Source: SKLM01 sp964514285 (lineage in GTDB: Bacteria; Chloroflexota; Anaerolineae; B4-G1). Taken from it: a DNA stretch of 64,000 bases. Where the stretch lies: NCBI GenBank assembly GCA_964514285.1, contig CAZEQC010000009.1, forward strand, positions 1 through 64,000, in the 5' to 3' direction. Shown here one piece after another: positions 52,623-61,867 of the stretch. Positions within the stretch are counted from its first letter, which is position 1, and every line of letters begins with the position of its first letter. Made by a program: the position numbers and the translations under genes. The notes under the pieces were generated by a model. That model was not told where the DNA came from. It searched no databases and saw only the letters and a list, made by a program, of their open reading frames with translations.

Positions 52623-54632
52623 ATGTTACCATCTTCCTATCCCTACGATCAAGAAAAGCTGAGGGCTGTGTGGGCAGCCTTCGCATCGAGTGGCGTGTTG
52701 CCCTCGTACCCGCTGGATCCGGCGGTCAAGCGTTCGTGGCGCACCTGCCGCGAGGCAGGGATGGAGCCAAGGGCGGCCCCGAAGCTGGCCTATTGTGGGA
52801 GCGAGGGGCTGGAGAAGCGGCGGCAAGACTCGTTCGATCTGATCGCCCTGGCTCGTCCCTTCATGGAGGATGTCTATCAGTTCTCCGGTGAGTCCGACAT
52901 GGCGCTCTACCTGACCGATGAGAACCTATGCACGGTCGATTGGCTGGGGGACGAAAAGATCTTCGAAGCCCTGGAAGCGAGGGGTCTGCGGCCCGGCGTC
53001 AGCTTGCAGCAGAAAAGGGTCGGCACCAATGCAGCAGCCATGGCCCTGAGCGAGGGGATTCCAGTGCAGGTTGTCGGGCCCGAGCATTTCTATGGAGCTT
53101 TTCACTTTCTCACAGGCACAGCAGCTCCGGTACACGCCAGCACGGGGCAGATGTTGGGCGTGATTGGGCTTGTGACCTCAGAGGAAAACAGCCATCCGCA
53201 CATGCTGGGTATCGTTATGGCGGCGGCCCGGGCGATCGAGAATCAACTTCAGGCCGATCAGTCGGTGGCCGACGCGCATCGGCTTCTGGGGGAGCTTAAC
53301 GCCTCTTTGCAGGCAATTGGTAACGGCATGGTGTTCCTCGATCAACGCGGCACGGTGATGCATATGAATGCCAGCGCCGGTGACATCCTGGGCATCTCCC
53401 CCCGGCTGGCCATGGGGCGCCGCTTTAGCACCCTGATTGATCCCCCGGCCGAGCTGCAGGCTGCCATCGCCGAGCAGCGGCCTATGGCTGAGAAGGAAGT
53501 CGTCTTTCACCTCGAAGGTGAGGCTCGTTCTTGTCTGATGCGGATCGACCTGCTGAAACAGAGCCGTCAGGCGCCTGGCTTCGTGCTCACCTTGGAGCGC
53601 ACCGCCGAGGCAAAGCGATTGGTCCATCGTATGGTCGGGGCGAAGGCGCATTTCACGTTCGATGACATTATGGGACAGAGCGTCAGTATGCGACGCGTTC
53701 TCTACTACGCACGGACCATCGCGGGCTGCAGATCGCCTGTACTGCTTCTGGGGGAGAGCGGCACCGGCAAGGAGTTCTTTGCCCAGGCGATTCACAACGC
53801 CAGCGACTACGCCGACGGTCCTTTCATCACTGTTGACTGTGCCGCTATTCCGCGTGAGTTGATGAGCGGTGAGCTGTTTGGCTACGAGGAGACGCGTACC
53901 GTGGAGGAGGGGCGCCCAGGGAAGCTAGAGCTGGCCGACGGAGGGACGGTATTCTTCGATCACGTGGACAACTTGCCGCCGAATATCCAGGCCAGCTTGC
54001 TGCGCGTCATCGACAAGAGGGAGATCACTCGCCTGGGAGGGAATCGCGTCATACCGCTCAATGTGCGTTTCATCGCTGCATCCAACAACACGGATCTGGC
54101 CGGCGAGGTCAAGGAAGGGCGCTTTCGGGCCGACTTCTTCTATCGCCTGCGCGCTATGACCTTGACGATACCGCCCCTGCGCGAACGCGGCGACGATATT
54201 GTCCTGATCATTGCTCAGCTGATGGATAAACTGGCCCGCCGATTAGGGGGAACGGTGAGGATATCGCCTCGAGCTATGGCCATTCTTCAGTCCTACCATT
54301 GGCCCGGGAATGTGAGAGAGCTGGAAAACGTCCTGGAGTGGGCGATGCATATGGCCGATGGCTCGGAGATCACGGTGGAGCATCTGCCGCACGAATTGCG
54401 TCGGGCGACGATTGGGGAGGATGAGGACGAACAGGTTCTTACGCTGCAGGAGGCGGAGCGGCAAGCCATCATCCGCGCGGGGCAGGCTCTCGACGGTCAC
54501 ATCACCAAGATGGCTGAGGCCTTGGGTATCGGGCGCACGACCCTATGGCGGAAGATGAAGACCTACCAGCTATCTGCCGACTCTTTCAAGCGAGGCAATG
54601 GGAGCCAAGCGGTGAGGATGACCTCCACCTGA
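52623..54632 (+). CDS. dhaR: DhaR-like AAA+ activator of glycerol/dihydroxyacetone genes
   Basis: 669 residues: N-terminal AcoR/DhaR-type region with GAF domain (about 60-210), PAS-like domain (about 222-330), AAA+ domain (345-575) with Walker A GESGTGKE (377-384), and a Fis-type helix-turn-helix (about 620-655, ITKMAEALGIGRTTLWRKM). The sigma-54-contact loop GAFTGA is replaced by a non-matching segment (residues 421-430) and Walker B reads FFDH instead of FLDE. Escherichia coli DhaR also lacks GAFTGA and works with sigma-70. With glpF, dhaK, dhaL and glpK next door, the same role is inferred. The ATG at 52623 has GAGG upstream. Confidence 0.85.
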   Translation: MLPSSYPYDQEKLRAVWAAFASSGVLPSYPLDPAVKRSWRTCREAGMEPRAAPKLAYCGSEGLEKRRQDSFDLIALARPFMEDVYQFSGESDMALYLTDENLCTVDWLGDEKIFEALEARGLRPGVSLQQKRVGTNAAAMALSEGIPVQVVGPEHFYGAFHFLTGTAAPVHASTGQMLGVIGLVTSEENSHPHMLGIVMAAARAIENQLQADQSVADAHRLLGELNASLQAIGNGMVFLDQRGTVMHMNASAGDILGISPRLAMGRRFSTLIDPPAELQAAIAEQRPMAEKEVVFHLEGEARSCLMRIDLLKQSRQAPGFVLTLERTAEAKRLVHRMVGAKAHFTFDDIMGQSVSMRRVLYYARTIAGCRSPVLLLGESGTGKEFFAQAIHNASDYADGPFITVDCAAIPRELMSGELFGYEETRTVEEGRPGKLELADGGTVFFDHVDNLPPNIQASLLRVIDKREITRLGGNRVIPLNVRFIAASNNTDLAGEVKEGRFRADFFYRLRAMTLTIPPLRERGDDIVLIIAQLMDKLARRLGGTVRISPRAMAILQSYHWPGNVRELENVLEWAMHMADGSEITVEHLPHELRRATIGEDEDEQVLTLQEAERQAIIRAGQALDGHITKMAEALGIGRTTLWRKMKTYQLSADSFKRGNGSQAVRMTST

Positions 54633-54642
54633 TCGAGGGTGT

Positions 54643-54690
54643 GTTTCACTATGAAACGCAAGAGTGAGGGGTTTGGTTTCAATATGAAAC
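54643..54690. promoter_or_regulatory. Pair of activator-like operators upstream of glpF
   Basis: Two 15-bp palindromes, GTTTCA-CTA-TGAAAC (54643-54657) and GTTTCA-ATA-TGAAAC (54676-54690), lie 33 bp apart centre to centre (three helical turns). Relative to the promoter at 54707-54735 they are centred near -92 and -59. Spacing and position fit an activator such as DhaR on one face of the DNA. Confidence 0.75.
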
Positions 54691-54706
54691 TTATTTGATC
54701 GAATGC

Positions 54707-54735
54707 TTGACATTCGGAGGGGTAGCCTGTAAAAT
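54707..54735 (+). promoter_or_regulatory. Sigma-70-type promoter of the glpF-dhaKL operon
   Basis: Perfect TTGACA (54707-54712), a 17-nt spacer and TAAAAT (54730-54735); the predicted start is near 54742. The leader to glpF is about 365 nt. No sigma-54 -24/-12 (GG/GC) promoter was seen. Confidence 0.75.
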
Positions 54736-54800
54736 TATAGGCGGTTGTCAGTTAAAGCTGCGCTAGACAGGTTGTTTTTCCACGCCTCGAGAGGATGTGC

Positions 54801-54893
54801 ATGATTACGATCTGGCATGAGGAAATCGACCTAGGCGTCCTTGGCAAGGATGCACTTTGGTTTGCCATAACCTGGCTCGCGGGCTGTTGTTGA
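54801..54893 (+). CDS. 30-residue leader peptide ending Cys-Cys-stop
   Basis: ATG at 54801 with AGAGG six nt upstream (a second in-frame ATG is at 54795). The product starts MITIWHEEIDLG, contains three tryptophans, has a hydrophobic C-terminal half (ALWFAITWLAGCC) and stops at 54891-54893. A terminator starts 4 nt after the stop codon, and the gene lies between an activator-dependent promoter and glpF. It resembles an attenuation leader; a free-standing functional peptide cannot be excluded. No family recognised. Confidence 0.5.
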   Translation: MITIWHEEIDLGVLGKDALWFAITWLAGCC

Positions 54894-54897
54894 TAGG

Positions 54898-54929
54898 CAC
54901 CTGATCCCATTGGGAGAGGGTGTTTTTTT
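54898..54929 (+). terminator. Intrinsic terminator after the leader peptide (glpF leader)
   Basis: CACCTGATCCCA pairs with TGGGAGAGGGTG (four G-C/A-T pairs and one G-U at the base, two mismatches, five more pairs) followed by seven T residues (54923-54929). Because the only transcript reaching it is the glpF leader, it should reduce read-through into the operon. Confidence 0.7.
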
Positions 54930-55107
54930 GTGTCTATGCCTGACGCTCGAACGTCGGCGGTCGGGTCCCCAACTTAGAGGAGTAAAGGAGGTGGTTCCCT
55001 CGTACGATAGATAGTGCCTAAGCCCCCGCTATGCTCGCCGTTGTGGCTCGCAGAAGTATCGATTTGTAACATCAGAATCATAACATCAACAAGGAGACAG
55101 ACTAAAG
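54930..55107 (+). other. glpF leader after the terminator, with orphan Shine-Dalgarno
   Basis: 178 nt without a gene. At 54983-54998 TAAAGGAGGTGGTTCC matches the complement of the 16S 3' end over about ten contiguous bases, but no usable start codon follows at normal distance. The true glpF start has its own AAGGAGA. A ribosome standby or pausing site is possible. Confidence 0.4.
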
Positions 55108-55899
55108 ATGAAGAAGGATAGCTTGACGGGACAGTTTATCGCCGAGGTCTTTGGAACCTTCCTATTGATTCTCTTGGGGGACGGCGTCGTCGCCAACGTT
55201 GGGCTGGCGCCCCGGCTAGGCTCCACTGCCTACAACTGGAACACCATCGCCTGGGGATGGGGTTTTGCCGTCTTCCTGGCCGTCTACGTCACCGCCGGCG
55301 TCTCCGGCGCGCACATCAACCCGGCCGTGACCTTCGGCCTGGCCGTCAAAGGAGACTTCCCCTGGAGTAAAGTGATTCCCTATGTCATCGCCCAGTTCAT
55401 CGGCGCTTTCCTGGGTGCCTTGGGCGTCTTCCTGGTCTATATGGAGGGCCTCCAGGCGGCGGGCATGCCGAACGTCTGGTGCACCGGGCCCGGCTCCGTC
55501 TTTGACATGGCCTTCTGGGGCGGGACTGGAGCGGATGCTGTGGGTGCGTATTCGCTTCTCAACGCCTCCATCGCAGAGTTCTTCGGCACAGCCGTGTTGC
55601 TTTGGGGCGTCCTGGGCACCGGCGATGCGAAGAACGTGGGCGCTGGCGCCAACATGGGGCCCTTGCTGGTCGGTTTCGTCGTTGTGACGGTCGGCTTGAC
55701 GCTCGGCGGCCCCAGCGGCTATTCCATCAACCCGGCCCGTGACCTCGCTCCGCGCATCTTCGGCGCGATTGCCGGCACGAGCGGCCTGTTCAGCGGCCTC
55801 TACTGGTTGATCCCACCTGTCCTCGTGCCACTGCTGGGTGGTGCTTTTGCCTGCCTGACCTACGATTGGCTCGTCACCCCCTTCCTGCCGGAAGAGTAG
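55108..55899 (+). CDS. glpF: Glycerol uptake facilitator (aquaglyceroporin)
   Basis: MIP-family channel of 263 residues with six membrane helices and two half-helices. First NPA at 71-73 (AHINPAVTFG), second at 208-212 as NPARD; the aspartate after NPAR marks glycerol facilitators rather than water channels. It lets glycerol diffuse in, where GlpK traps it. Codons are strongly C/G-ending. It is the first structural gene after dhaR and the attenuator-like leader. Confidence 0.95.
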   Translation: MKKDSLTGQFIAEVFGTFLLILLGDGVVANVGLAPRLGSTAYNWNTIAWGWGFAVFLAVYVTAGVSGAHINPAVTFGLAVKGDFPWSKVIPYVIAQFIGAFLGALGVFLVYMEGLQAAGMPNVWCTGPGSVFDMAFWGGTGADAVGAYSLLNASIAEFFGTAVLLWGVLGTGDAKNVGAGANMGPLLVGFVVVTVGLTLGGPSGYSINPARDLAPRIFGAIAGTSGLFSGLYWLIPPVLVPLLGGAFACLTYDWLVTPFLPEE

Positions 55900-55923
55900 A
55901 CGGTCTGATACCGCGTCTTTTTG

Positions 55924-55961
55924 CAAGAGGGGAGCGAGGATCCTTCTCCTCCCCCCTCTTG
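55924..55961 (+). other. Stem-loop between glpF and dhaK
   Basis: CAAGAGGGG (55924-55932) and CCCCTCTTG (55953-55961) form a perfect 9-bp stem with a partly paired loop, and no T-tract follows. It may protect mRNA ends or reduce downstream expression. Confidence 0.5.
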
Positions 55962-55996
55962 TCTCTGCCTACGAAGCAAAAGGAGCAAGCCTGAAA

Positions 55997-57148
<1,152 letters not shown>

Positions 57149-57188
57149 ATCCTGGTTGGGAGACCAGGTCGCTAACTTGACTTACACT

Positions 57189-57234
57189 CTGCCTATCCTG
57201 GCAGGTGGCCTTGTAGGCTGGATGGGATAGGCAG
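57189..57234 (+). other. Stem-loop between dhaK and dhaL
   Basis: CTGCCTATCC (57189-57198) and GGATAGGCAG (57225-57234) form a perfect 10-bp stem around 26 nt. No T-tract follows. A processing or stabilising structure in the 151-nt intercistronic gap is possible. Confidence 0.5.
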
Positions 57235-57299
57235 GGAACACTCGATGTCAGTATGAGAGATCAATGATGGATGGACCTACGGTAAGGAGATAGCCCACG

Positions 57300-57947
57300 A
57301 TGCCCATTACGACTGAGGACGTGCTGACCTGCCTTCACCGCATGGCGGGCGTCATCGAAGAGAACAAGAAGTACCTCACCAAGCTCGATTCACCGATTGG
57401 TGACGCTGACCACGGGGTCAATATGAACCGTGGCTTCAAGTCCGTCTTGAAGAAGGTGTCGTCGGCGGAGGACAAGGACGCCGGCACGATTCTCAAGACC
57501 GCGGGTATGGCGCTGGTGTCCAGCGTGGGCGGGGCGGGTGGGCCCTTGTATGGCACAGCCTTTATGCAGGCGGGCATGGCCGTGGCTGGTAAGTATGAGT
57601 TGGAGGGTGAGGACATCCTGAATGCCCTCAGCTCCGCTCTCGACGGGGTGGTGATGCGCGGCAAGGCTAGCCCTGGGGATAAGACGATGGTCGACGCCAT
57701 CACCCCAGCGGTGGATGCTATGGAAGAGGCGCTGGACAACGGCGCCAATACCGCTGACGCCTTGGAATCTGCGGCAGAGGCCGCGAAGCAAGGTATGAAG
57801 GATACCATCCCGATGCTGGCCAAGAAGGGGCGCGCCAGCTACCTCGGCGAGCGCAGCATCGGCCATCAGGATCCGGGTGCCACCTCCTCCTATCTGCTCA
57901 TCAACACGATGGCTGAGGTGGCTCGGGAAAAGAAGCAGAGTTTGTGA
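57300..57947 (+). CDS. dhaL: Dihydroxyacetone kinase subunit DhaL
   Basis: ADP-containing phosphotransfer subunit of 215 residues. D30, D35 and D37 (KLDSPIGDADHG) match the Mg-ADP ligands of E. coli DhaL at identical positions; GGAGGPLYGTAF and GRASYLGERSIGHQDPGATS are further family segments. In the PTS-dependent system DhaM rephosphorylates its ADP; no dhaM is seen downstream. Codon use is less biased than in glpF, dhaK and glpK. Confidence 0.95.
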   Translation: MPITTEDVLTCLHRMAGVIEENKKYLTKLDSPIGDADHGVNMNRGFKSVLKKVSSAEDKDAGTILKTAGMALVSSVGGAGGPLYGTAFMQAGMAVAGKYELEGEDILNALSSALDGVVMRGKASPGDKTMVDAITPAVDAMEEALDNGANTADALESAAEAAKQGMKDTIPMLAKKGRASYLGERSIGHQDPGATSSYLLINTMAEVAREKKQSL

Positions 57948-58094
57948 GGTCTTGGAAGACGACATCGCTGCACGGGCACGATATGGGCGTTCTGAGGCTG
58001 TCATAGGACGAGTCGCCTCTGAACAGACTCTCGTTGATGCCGTATGGCATCTTGAATTCGCGATTGCGTGAGATACAAGGGAGAGTAACGAACA

Positions 58095-59606
58095 ATGGCA
58101 AAGAAGTACGCAGCAGCAGTCGATCAGGGCACGACCAGTACCCGATTCATGATCTTCACCCACGGCGGTGAGGTTGTGGGCTCGCACCAGCTTGAGCATG
58201 AACAGATCTACCCAGAGCCCGGCTGGGTCGAGCACGATCCGATGGAGATCTGGGCTCGCACCCAGGACGTCATCGAGGGGGCGCTGGCGAAGACCGGCGT
58301 CAAGGCTGAGGAGATCGCCTCGGTCGGCGTGACGAACCAGCGCGAGACGACCGTGGTCTGGAACAAGAACACCGGGGAGCCTTACCACAACGCCGTCGTC
58401 TGGCAGGACACGCGCACCAAGGAGATCTGTGACACGCTGGCCAAGGACGGCGGACAGGACCGCTTCCGCCCCAAGGTTGGCCTCCCCTTGGCCACCTACT
58501 TCTCCGGCCCCAAGATCAGGTGGCTGCTCGACAACGTCGACGGCCTGCGAGCGGCGGCCGAGCGAGGTGACGCCGTCTTCGGCAACATCGACACCTGGGA
58601 AATCTGGAACATGACCGGCGGCCCCGACGGCGGCGCTCACGTCACCGACGTCACCAACGCCAGCCGCACGATGCTGATGAACCTGGAGACGCTGGACTGG
58701 GACCAGGAGATCTTGGATACCATGGGCATCCCCCGCAAAATGCTCCCGGAGATCCGCCCCTCCAGCGACCCAGACATCTACGGGCACACCCCCGCCGATG
58801 GGCCGTTCGGCGCTGAGATCCCCGTCTGCGGGGCGCTGGGCGACCAGCAGGGCGCGCTGGTGGGCCAGACCTGCTACAGCCCCGGTGAGGCGAAGAACAC
58901 GTACGGCACCGGCTGCTTCATGCTTCTCAACACCGGCACGGAGCCCGTGCCCAGCGAGAGCGGCCTGCTGACCACGCTGGCCTACAAGATGGGCGACAAC
59001 GACGCGGTCTACGCACTAGAGGGCTCCATCGCCATCACCGGCGCCCTGGTGCAGTGGCTGCGGGACAACCTGGAGTTCTTCGAGTTCTCCAAGCATGTTG
59101 AGGACTTCGCCAAGAAGGTGGAAGACAGCGGCGGCATCTACTTCGTGCCGGCCTTCTCCGGGCTCTTCGCCCCGTACTGGCGGAGCGACGCCCGCGGCGT
59201 GATCGTGGGTATGACGCGCTACATCAACAAGTATCACATCGCCCGAGCGGCCCTGGAGGCCACGGCGTATCAGACCCGCGAGGTGCTGGACGCGATGGAG
59301 GAAGACTCGGGCGTGCCGCTGGAGGCGCTGAAGGTGGACGGCGGCATGGTCTACAACGAGCTGCTGATGCAGTTCCAGGCGGACATCCTGGGCGTACCGG
59401 TGATTCGGCCCCAGGTTTCCGAGACGACGGCGCTGGGCTCGGCCTACGCCTCGGGCCTGGCCGTTGGCTTCTGGGACGACGTGGAGTCCCTGCGTGAGAA
59501 CTGGAAGATCGACAAGACGTGGGAGCCCGGGATGGAGGAGGGGACCCGTAAGGAGCTCTATCAGGGCTGGAAGAAGGCCGTCACACGCACCTTCGACTGG
59601 GTCTAG
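58095..59606 (+). CDS. glpK: Glycerol kinase
   Basis: FGGY-family kinase of 503 residues making sn-glycerol-3-phosphate. Segments: AAVDQGTTSTRFMIF, VGVTNQRETTVVW, WQDTRT, GALGDQQGALVGQ (with the catalytic aspartate) and YGTGCFMLLNTG. Length matches characterised GlpK. It follows dhaL after 147 nt (which holds a short GATGCC/GGCATC hairpin). Strong C/G bias at third codon positions. Confidence 0.97.
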   Translation: MAKKYAAAVDQGTTSTRFMIFTHGGEVVGSHQLEHEQIYPEPGWVEHDPMEIWARTQDVIEGALAKTGVKAEEIASVGVTNQRETTVVWNKNTGEPYHNAVVWQDTRTKEICDTLAKDGGQDRFRPKVGLPLATYFSGPKIRWLLDNVDGLRAAAERGDAVFGNIDTWEIWNMTGGPDGGAHVTDVTNASRTMLMNLETLDWDQEILDTMGIPRKMLPEIRPSSDPDIYGHTPADGPFGAEIPVCGALGDQQGALVGQTCYSPGEAKNTYGTGCFMLLNTGTEPVPSESGLLTTLAYKMGDNDAVYALEGSIAITGALVQWLRDNLEFFEFSKHVEDFAKKVEDSGGIYFVPAFSGLFAPYWRSDARGVIVGMTRYINKYHIARAALEATAYQTREVLDAMEEDSGVPLEALKVDGGMVYNELLMQFQADILGVPVIRPQVSETTALGSAYASGLAVGFWDDVESLRENWKIDKTWEPGMEEGTRKELYQGWKKAVTRTFDWV

Positions 59607-59659
59607 TCGAAGGTCTTATCATCGGGCAGAGTATTGCCCGTGATGTAGCGTAAGGGCTG

Positions 59660-59698
59660 GAGAGAACTAGGAGAGGCTCTTGAGCTCCTAGTTCTCTC
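59660..59698 (+). terminator. Long hairpin after glpK
   Basis: Perfect 14-bp stem GAGAGAACTAGGAG (59660-59673) / CTCCTAGTTCTCTC (59685-59698) with an 11-nt loop, ending 92 nt after the glpK stop. Only CATTAT follows, so termination would be T-poor. It separates the kinase genes from the redox genes. Confidence 0.6.
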
Positions 59699-59966
59699 AT
59701 TATACGAGGTTGGTGACGTCGCTAGGGGTAGCTATTCATTTGGTGCTCCCAGCGCAAGGATCTGGATGGGCCGTGCGCTGGCTGGAGCTTCGGTCGCGTT
59801 CGACAGGTCGGTCGTGCACTTGGAGCTTGCTCCCTCTTACGGGGATCCAGGGTGCAGGGCAGTGCTGGGACGCTTCTCTAAGGCGAGCACGAGGTGAGCA
59901 GTTATCTAGACGATATGAGACGTTCCGGCATTAAGATGTTCTGAAGCTGAAAGGATAAGGTGCAAA
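59699..59966 (+). other. Gap upstream of etfB, no gene found
   Basis: I found no promoter, ORF or RNA gene that I can support in these 268 nt, although a promoter for the etf genes would be expected here. Confidence 0.4.
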
Positions 59967-60767
59967 GTGCATACCATTGTCTGCATGAAACAGATTATCG
60001 ATCCGGAAGTGCCTCCTCATCTCTTCGAGATTGATCCTGAGGATATGAAGCAGATAAGAGGAACCCATCCTTTGGTCATCAGTGCTTATGACGAGGTTGC
60101 TATCGAGATAGGGCTGCAGCTGAAGGAGAAGACCGACGGCAAGGTGACCGTTATCACCATCGGCGACGAGGACACGGTCGAGTCGCTCCATCAGGCTCTA
60201 GCGATGGGGGTTGATCAAGCCATCCGGGTGAGCGAGCCAGGTCTTGAAGACACGGGCGCGTTCAGCAACGCGCAGATCCTGGCTGCGGCCATACGAAAGA
60301 TAGGAGACTTCGATGCGGTCCTGTGTGGGCGGCAGGCTGGGGACGTGGAGTTAGGCCTCGTCGGGGCCTTCCTGGCCGAGGAGCTAGGCCTCCCCTGCGC
60401 GACCATCCTTGCCAACGTTGAGCCCGAGAATGGCAAGGTGCGCATGAGGCGCTCCGTTGAAGCCGGCTATGAGGTTCTGGAGACCTCCATGCCCTTCGTG
60501 GCCACCGTTACCAACGACGAGAGCAACGTGCCTCGCTACGCTTCGGTCAGGGGTATGCTGGCAGCCCGGCGGGCGGAGATTCCCGTGTGGTCCGTCGATG
60601 ATCTGGGCATAGAACCCGGCACACTCGGGCTTGCGTCAGCGCAGATCGAGATGGAAGAGCTGTTCATCCCCGAGCACGAGGTAGAGTGTCACTTGATCGA
60701 GGGAGACACGGGGCCGGAGAAGGCGAAGAATCTGGTGGAGTACCTCAAAGAAGAGAAGCTGATCTAG
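59967..60767 (+). CDS. etfB: Electron transfer flavoprotein beta subunit
   Basis: 266 residues, starting MHTIVCMKQIIDPEVPP from a GTG with AAAGGATAAGG upstream. AMP/FAD-binding segments AYDEVAIEIGLQLKE, LALAMGVDQA-type (QALAMGVDQAIRV) and VLCGRQAGDVELGLVG are present. ETF carries electrons from flavin dehydrogenases to the quinone pool, or bifurcates them in anaerobes. Next to glpA-like, it may accept electrons from glycerol-3-phosphate oxidation. Confidence 0.93.
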   Translation: MHTIVCMKQIIDPEVPPHLFEIDPEDMKQIRGTHPLVISAYDEVAIEIGLQLKEKTDGKVTVITIGDEDTVESLHQALAMGVDQAIRVSEPGLEDTGAFSNAQILAAAIRKIGDFDAVLCGRQAGDVELGLVGAFLAEELGLPCATILANVEPENGKVRMRRSVEAGYEVLETSMPFVATVTNDESNVPRYASVRGMLAARRAEIPVWSVDDLGIEPGTLGLASAQIEMEELFIPEHEVECHLIEGDTGPEKAKNLVEYLKEEKLI

Positions 60768-60783
60768 GGATAGGGGTGATGCG

Positions 60784-61767
60784 ATGACTATTCTAACTTT
60801 CTGTGCTGTTTCTGGCGAGGAACTGCCCAGGGCTCCCTTGGAGGCCCTGGCTGCGGCCCGCCAGTTGAGCGAAGATCTTGGTGGAACGGAGGTCCAGACG
60901 CTGCTCGTGGGCGCGGACACGGCTCAGTATGGCGCTGCATTGATCGAGCACGGAGCGGACCAGGTTTTTGTTGTAGACGATCCTCAGCTCGAGAAGCTGG
61001 AGGAGGACCTTTTGTTGAAAGCCGTGGAGGAAGCTGTTGACCAGCTCTCGCCTGAGATGGTCATCTTCCCCCACGATGAGCGAAGTGGTGGCAACGTCGC
61101 GCCGCGCCTGGCCTATCGCCTGAAGACGGGCATCGTCACCGATTGCAGCGGCTTCGAAGTCGAGGATGGATCCGTCCGCTGGCTGCGCCCGGTCTACGGC
61201 GGTAAGGCCACGGCTGTTATGACCGCCACTGGGCCGATGCAGTTGGCCACGATGCGTGCCCTCTCCTTCGAGCCACTACCTGCTGATGAGGCGCGCGAAG
61301 GCTCGGTTCAGCATCTAGATGTCGGTCTCAAGGCCATCTCTCCTGACGTGCCAATCGTTGACGTGATCGTGGAAGAGGAGGCTCTCGAGGGACCAAGCCT
61401 CGATCGTGCCGACATCGTCATCAGTGGCGGTCGAGGGATGGGCGACGAGGAGGGGTTCCAGTATGTCAAAGAGCTGGCCGAAACCTTAGATGCAGCGGTC
61501 GCTGGGTCGCGCCCAGCGGCGGATACAGGCTGGGTGCCCCACTCCCGACTTGTGGGTCAGACGGGCAAGATCGTGGCTCCCAACCTCTATGTCGCTGTGG
61601 GGATCTCTGGCGCGCCTCAGCATATGTCGGGAGCAGGGTCTTCCAGGACAATCGTGGCGATCAATAAGGATGAGGATGCAGCGATCTTCCGACAGGCTCA
61701 CATTGGAGTCATCGATGAGTGGGAGAACGTGCTTCCTACTTTGATCGATGAGCTCAAGGAGAAGTAA
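60784..61767 (+). CDS. etfA: Electron transfer flavoprotein alpha subunit
   Basis: 327 residues. The C-terminal FAD domain contains VISGGRGMGDEEGFQYVKEL (in part), AAVAGSRPAADTGW, GQTGKIVAPNLYVAVGISG and QHMSGAGSSRTIVAINKD. Follows etfB after 16 nt. An N-terminal ferredoxin-like extension, seen in some bifurcating ETFs, is absent. Confidence 0.94.
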   Translation: MTILTFCAVSGEELPRAPLEALAAARQLSEDLGGTEVQTLLVGADTAQYGAALIEHGADQVFVVDDPQLEKLEEDLLLKAVEEAVDQLSPEMVIFPHDERSGGNVAPRLAYRLKTGIVTDCSGFEVEDGSVRWLRPVYGGKATAVMTATGPMQLATMRALSFEPLPADEAREGSVQHLDVGLKAISPDVPIVDVIVEEEALEGPSLDRADIVISGGRGMGDEEGFQYVKELAETLDAAVAGSRPAADTGWVPHSRLVGQTGKIVAPNLYVAVGISGAPQHMSGAGSSRTIVAINKDEDAAIFRQAHIGVIDEWENVLPTLIDELKEK

Positions 61768-61867
61768 GACGCGTACCCACGTGTAAGTATTGCAGTGCTT
61801 CATTCATTGTAGCGAGTGGATTAGGCATCGCGATGGTCCAGAAGCAGTATGAGACAGGGGATAGAAT

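Noticed and set aside
55013..55131. GTG-initiated ORF in the glpF leader reaching into glpF in another frame
   Set aside because: The strong Shine-Dalgarno sequence is more than 20 nt away and the ORF overlaps the glpF start.
57390..58787. 465-codon minus-strand ORF over dhaL and glpK
   Set aside because: Shadow of GC-rich codon bias in real genes; the product has no domain. The same applies to 55874-56998 and 4611-5624.
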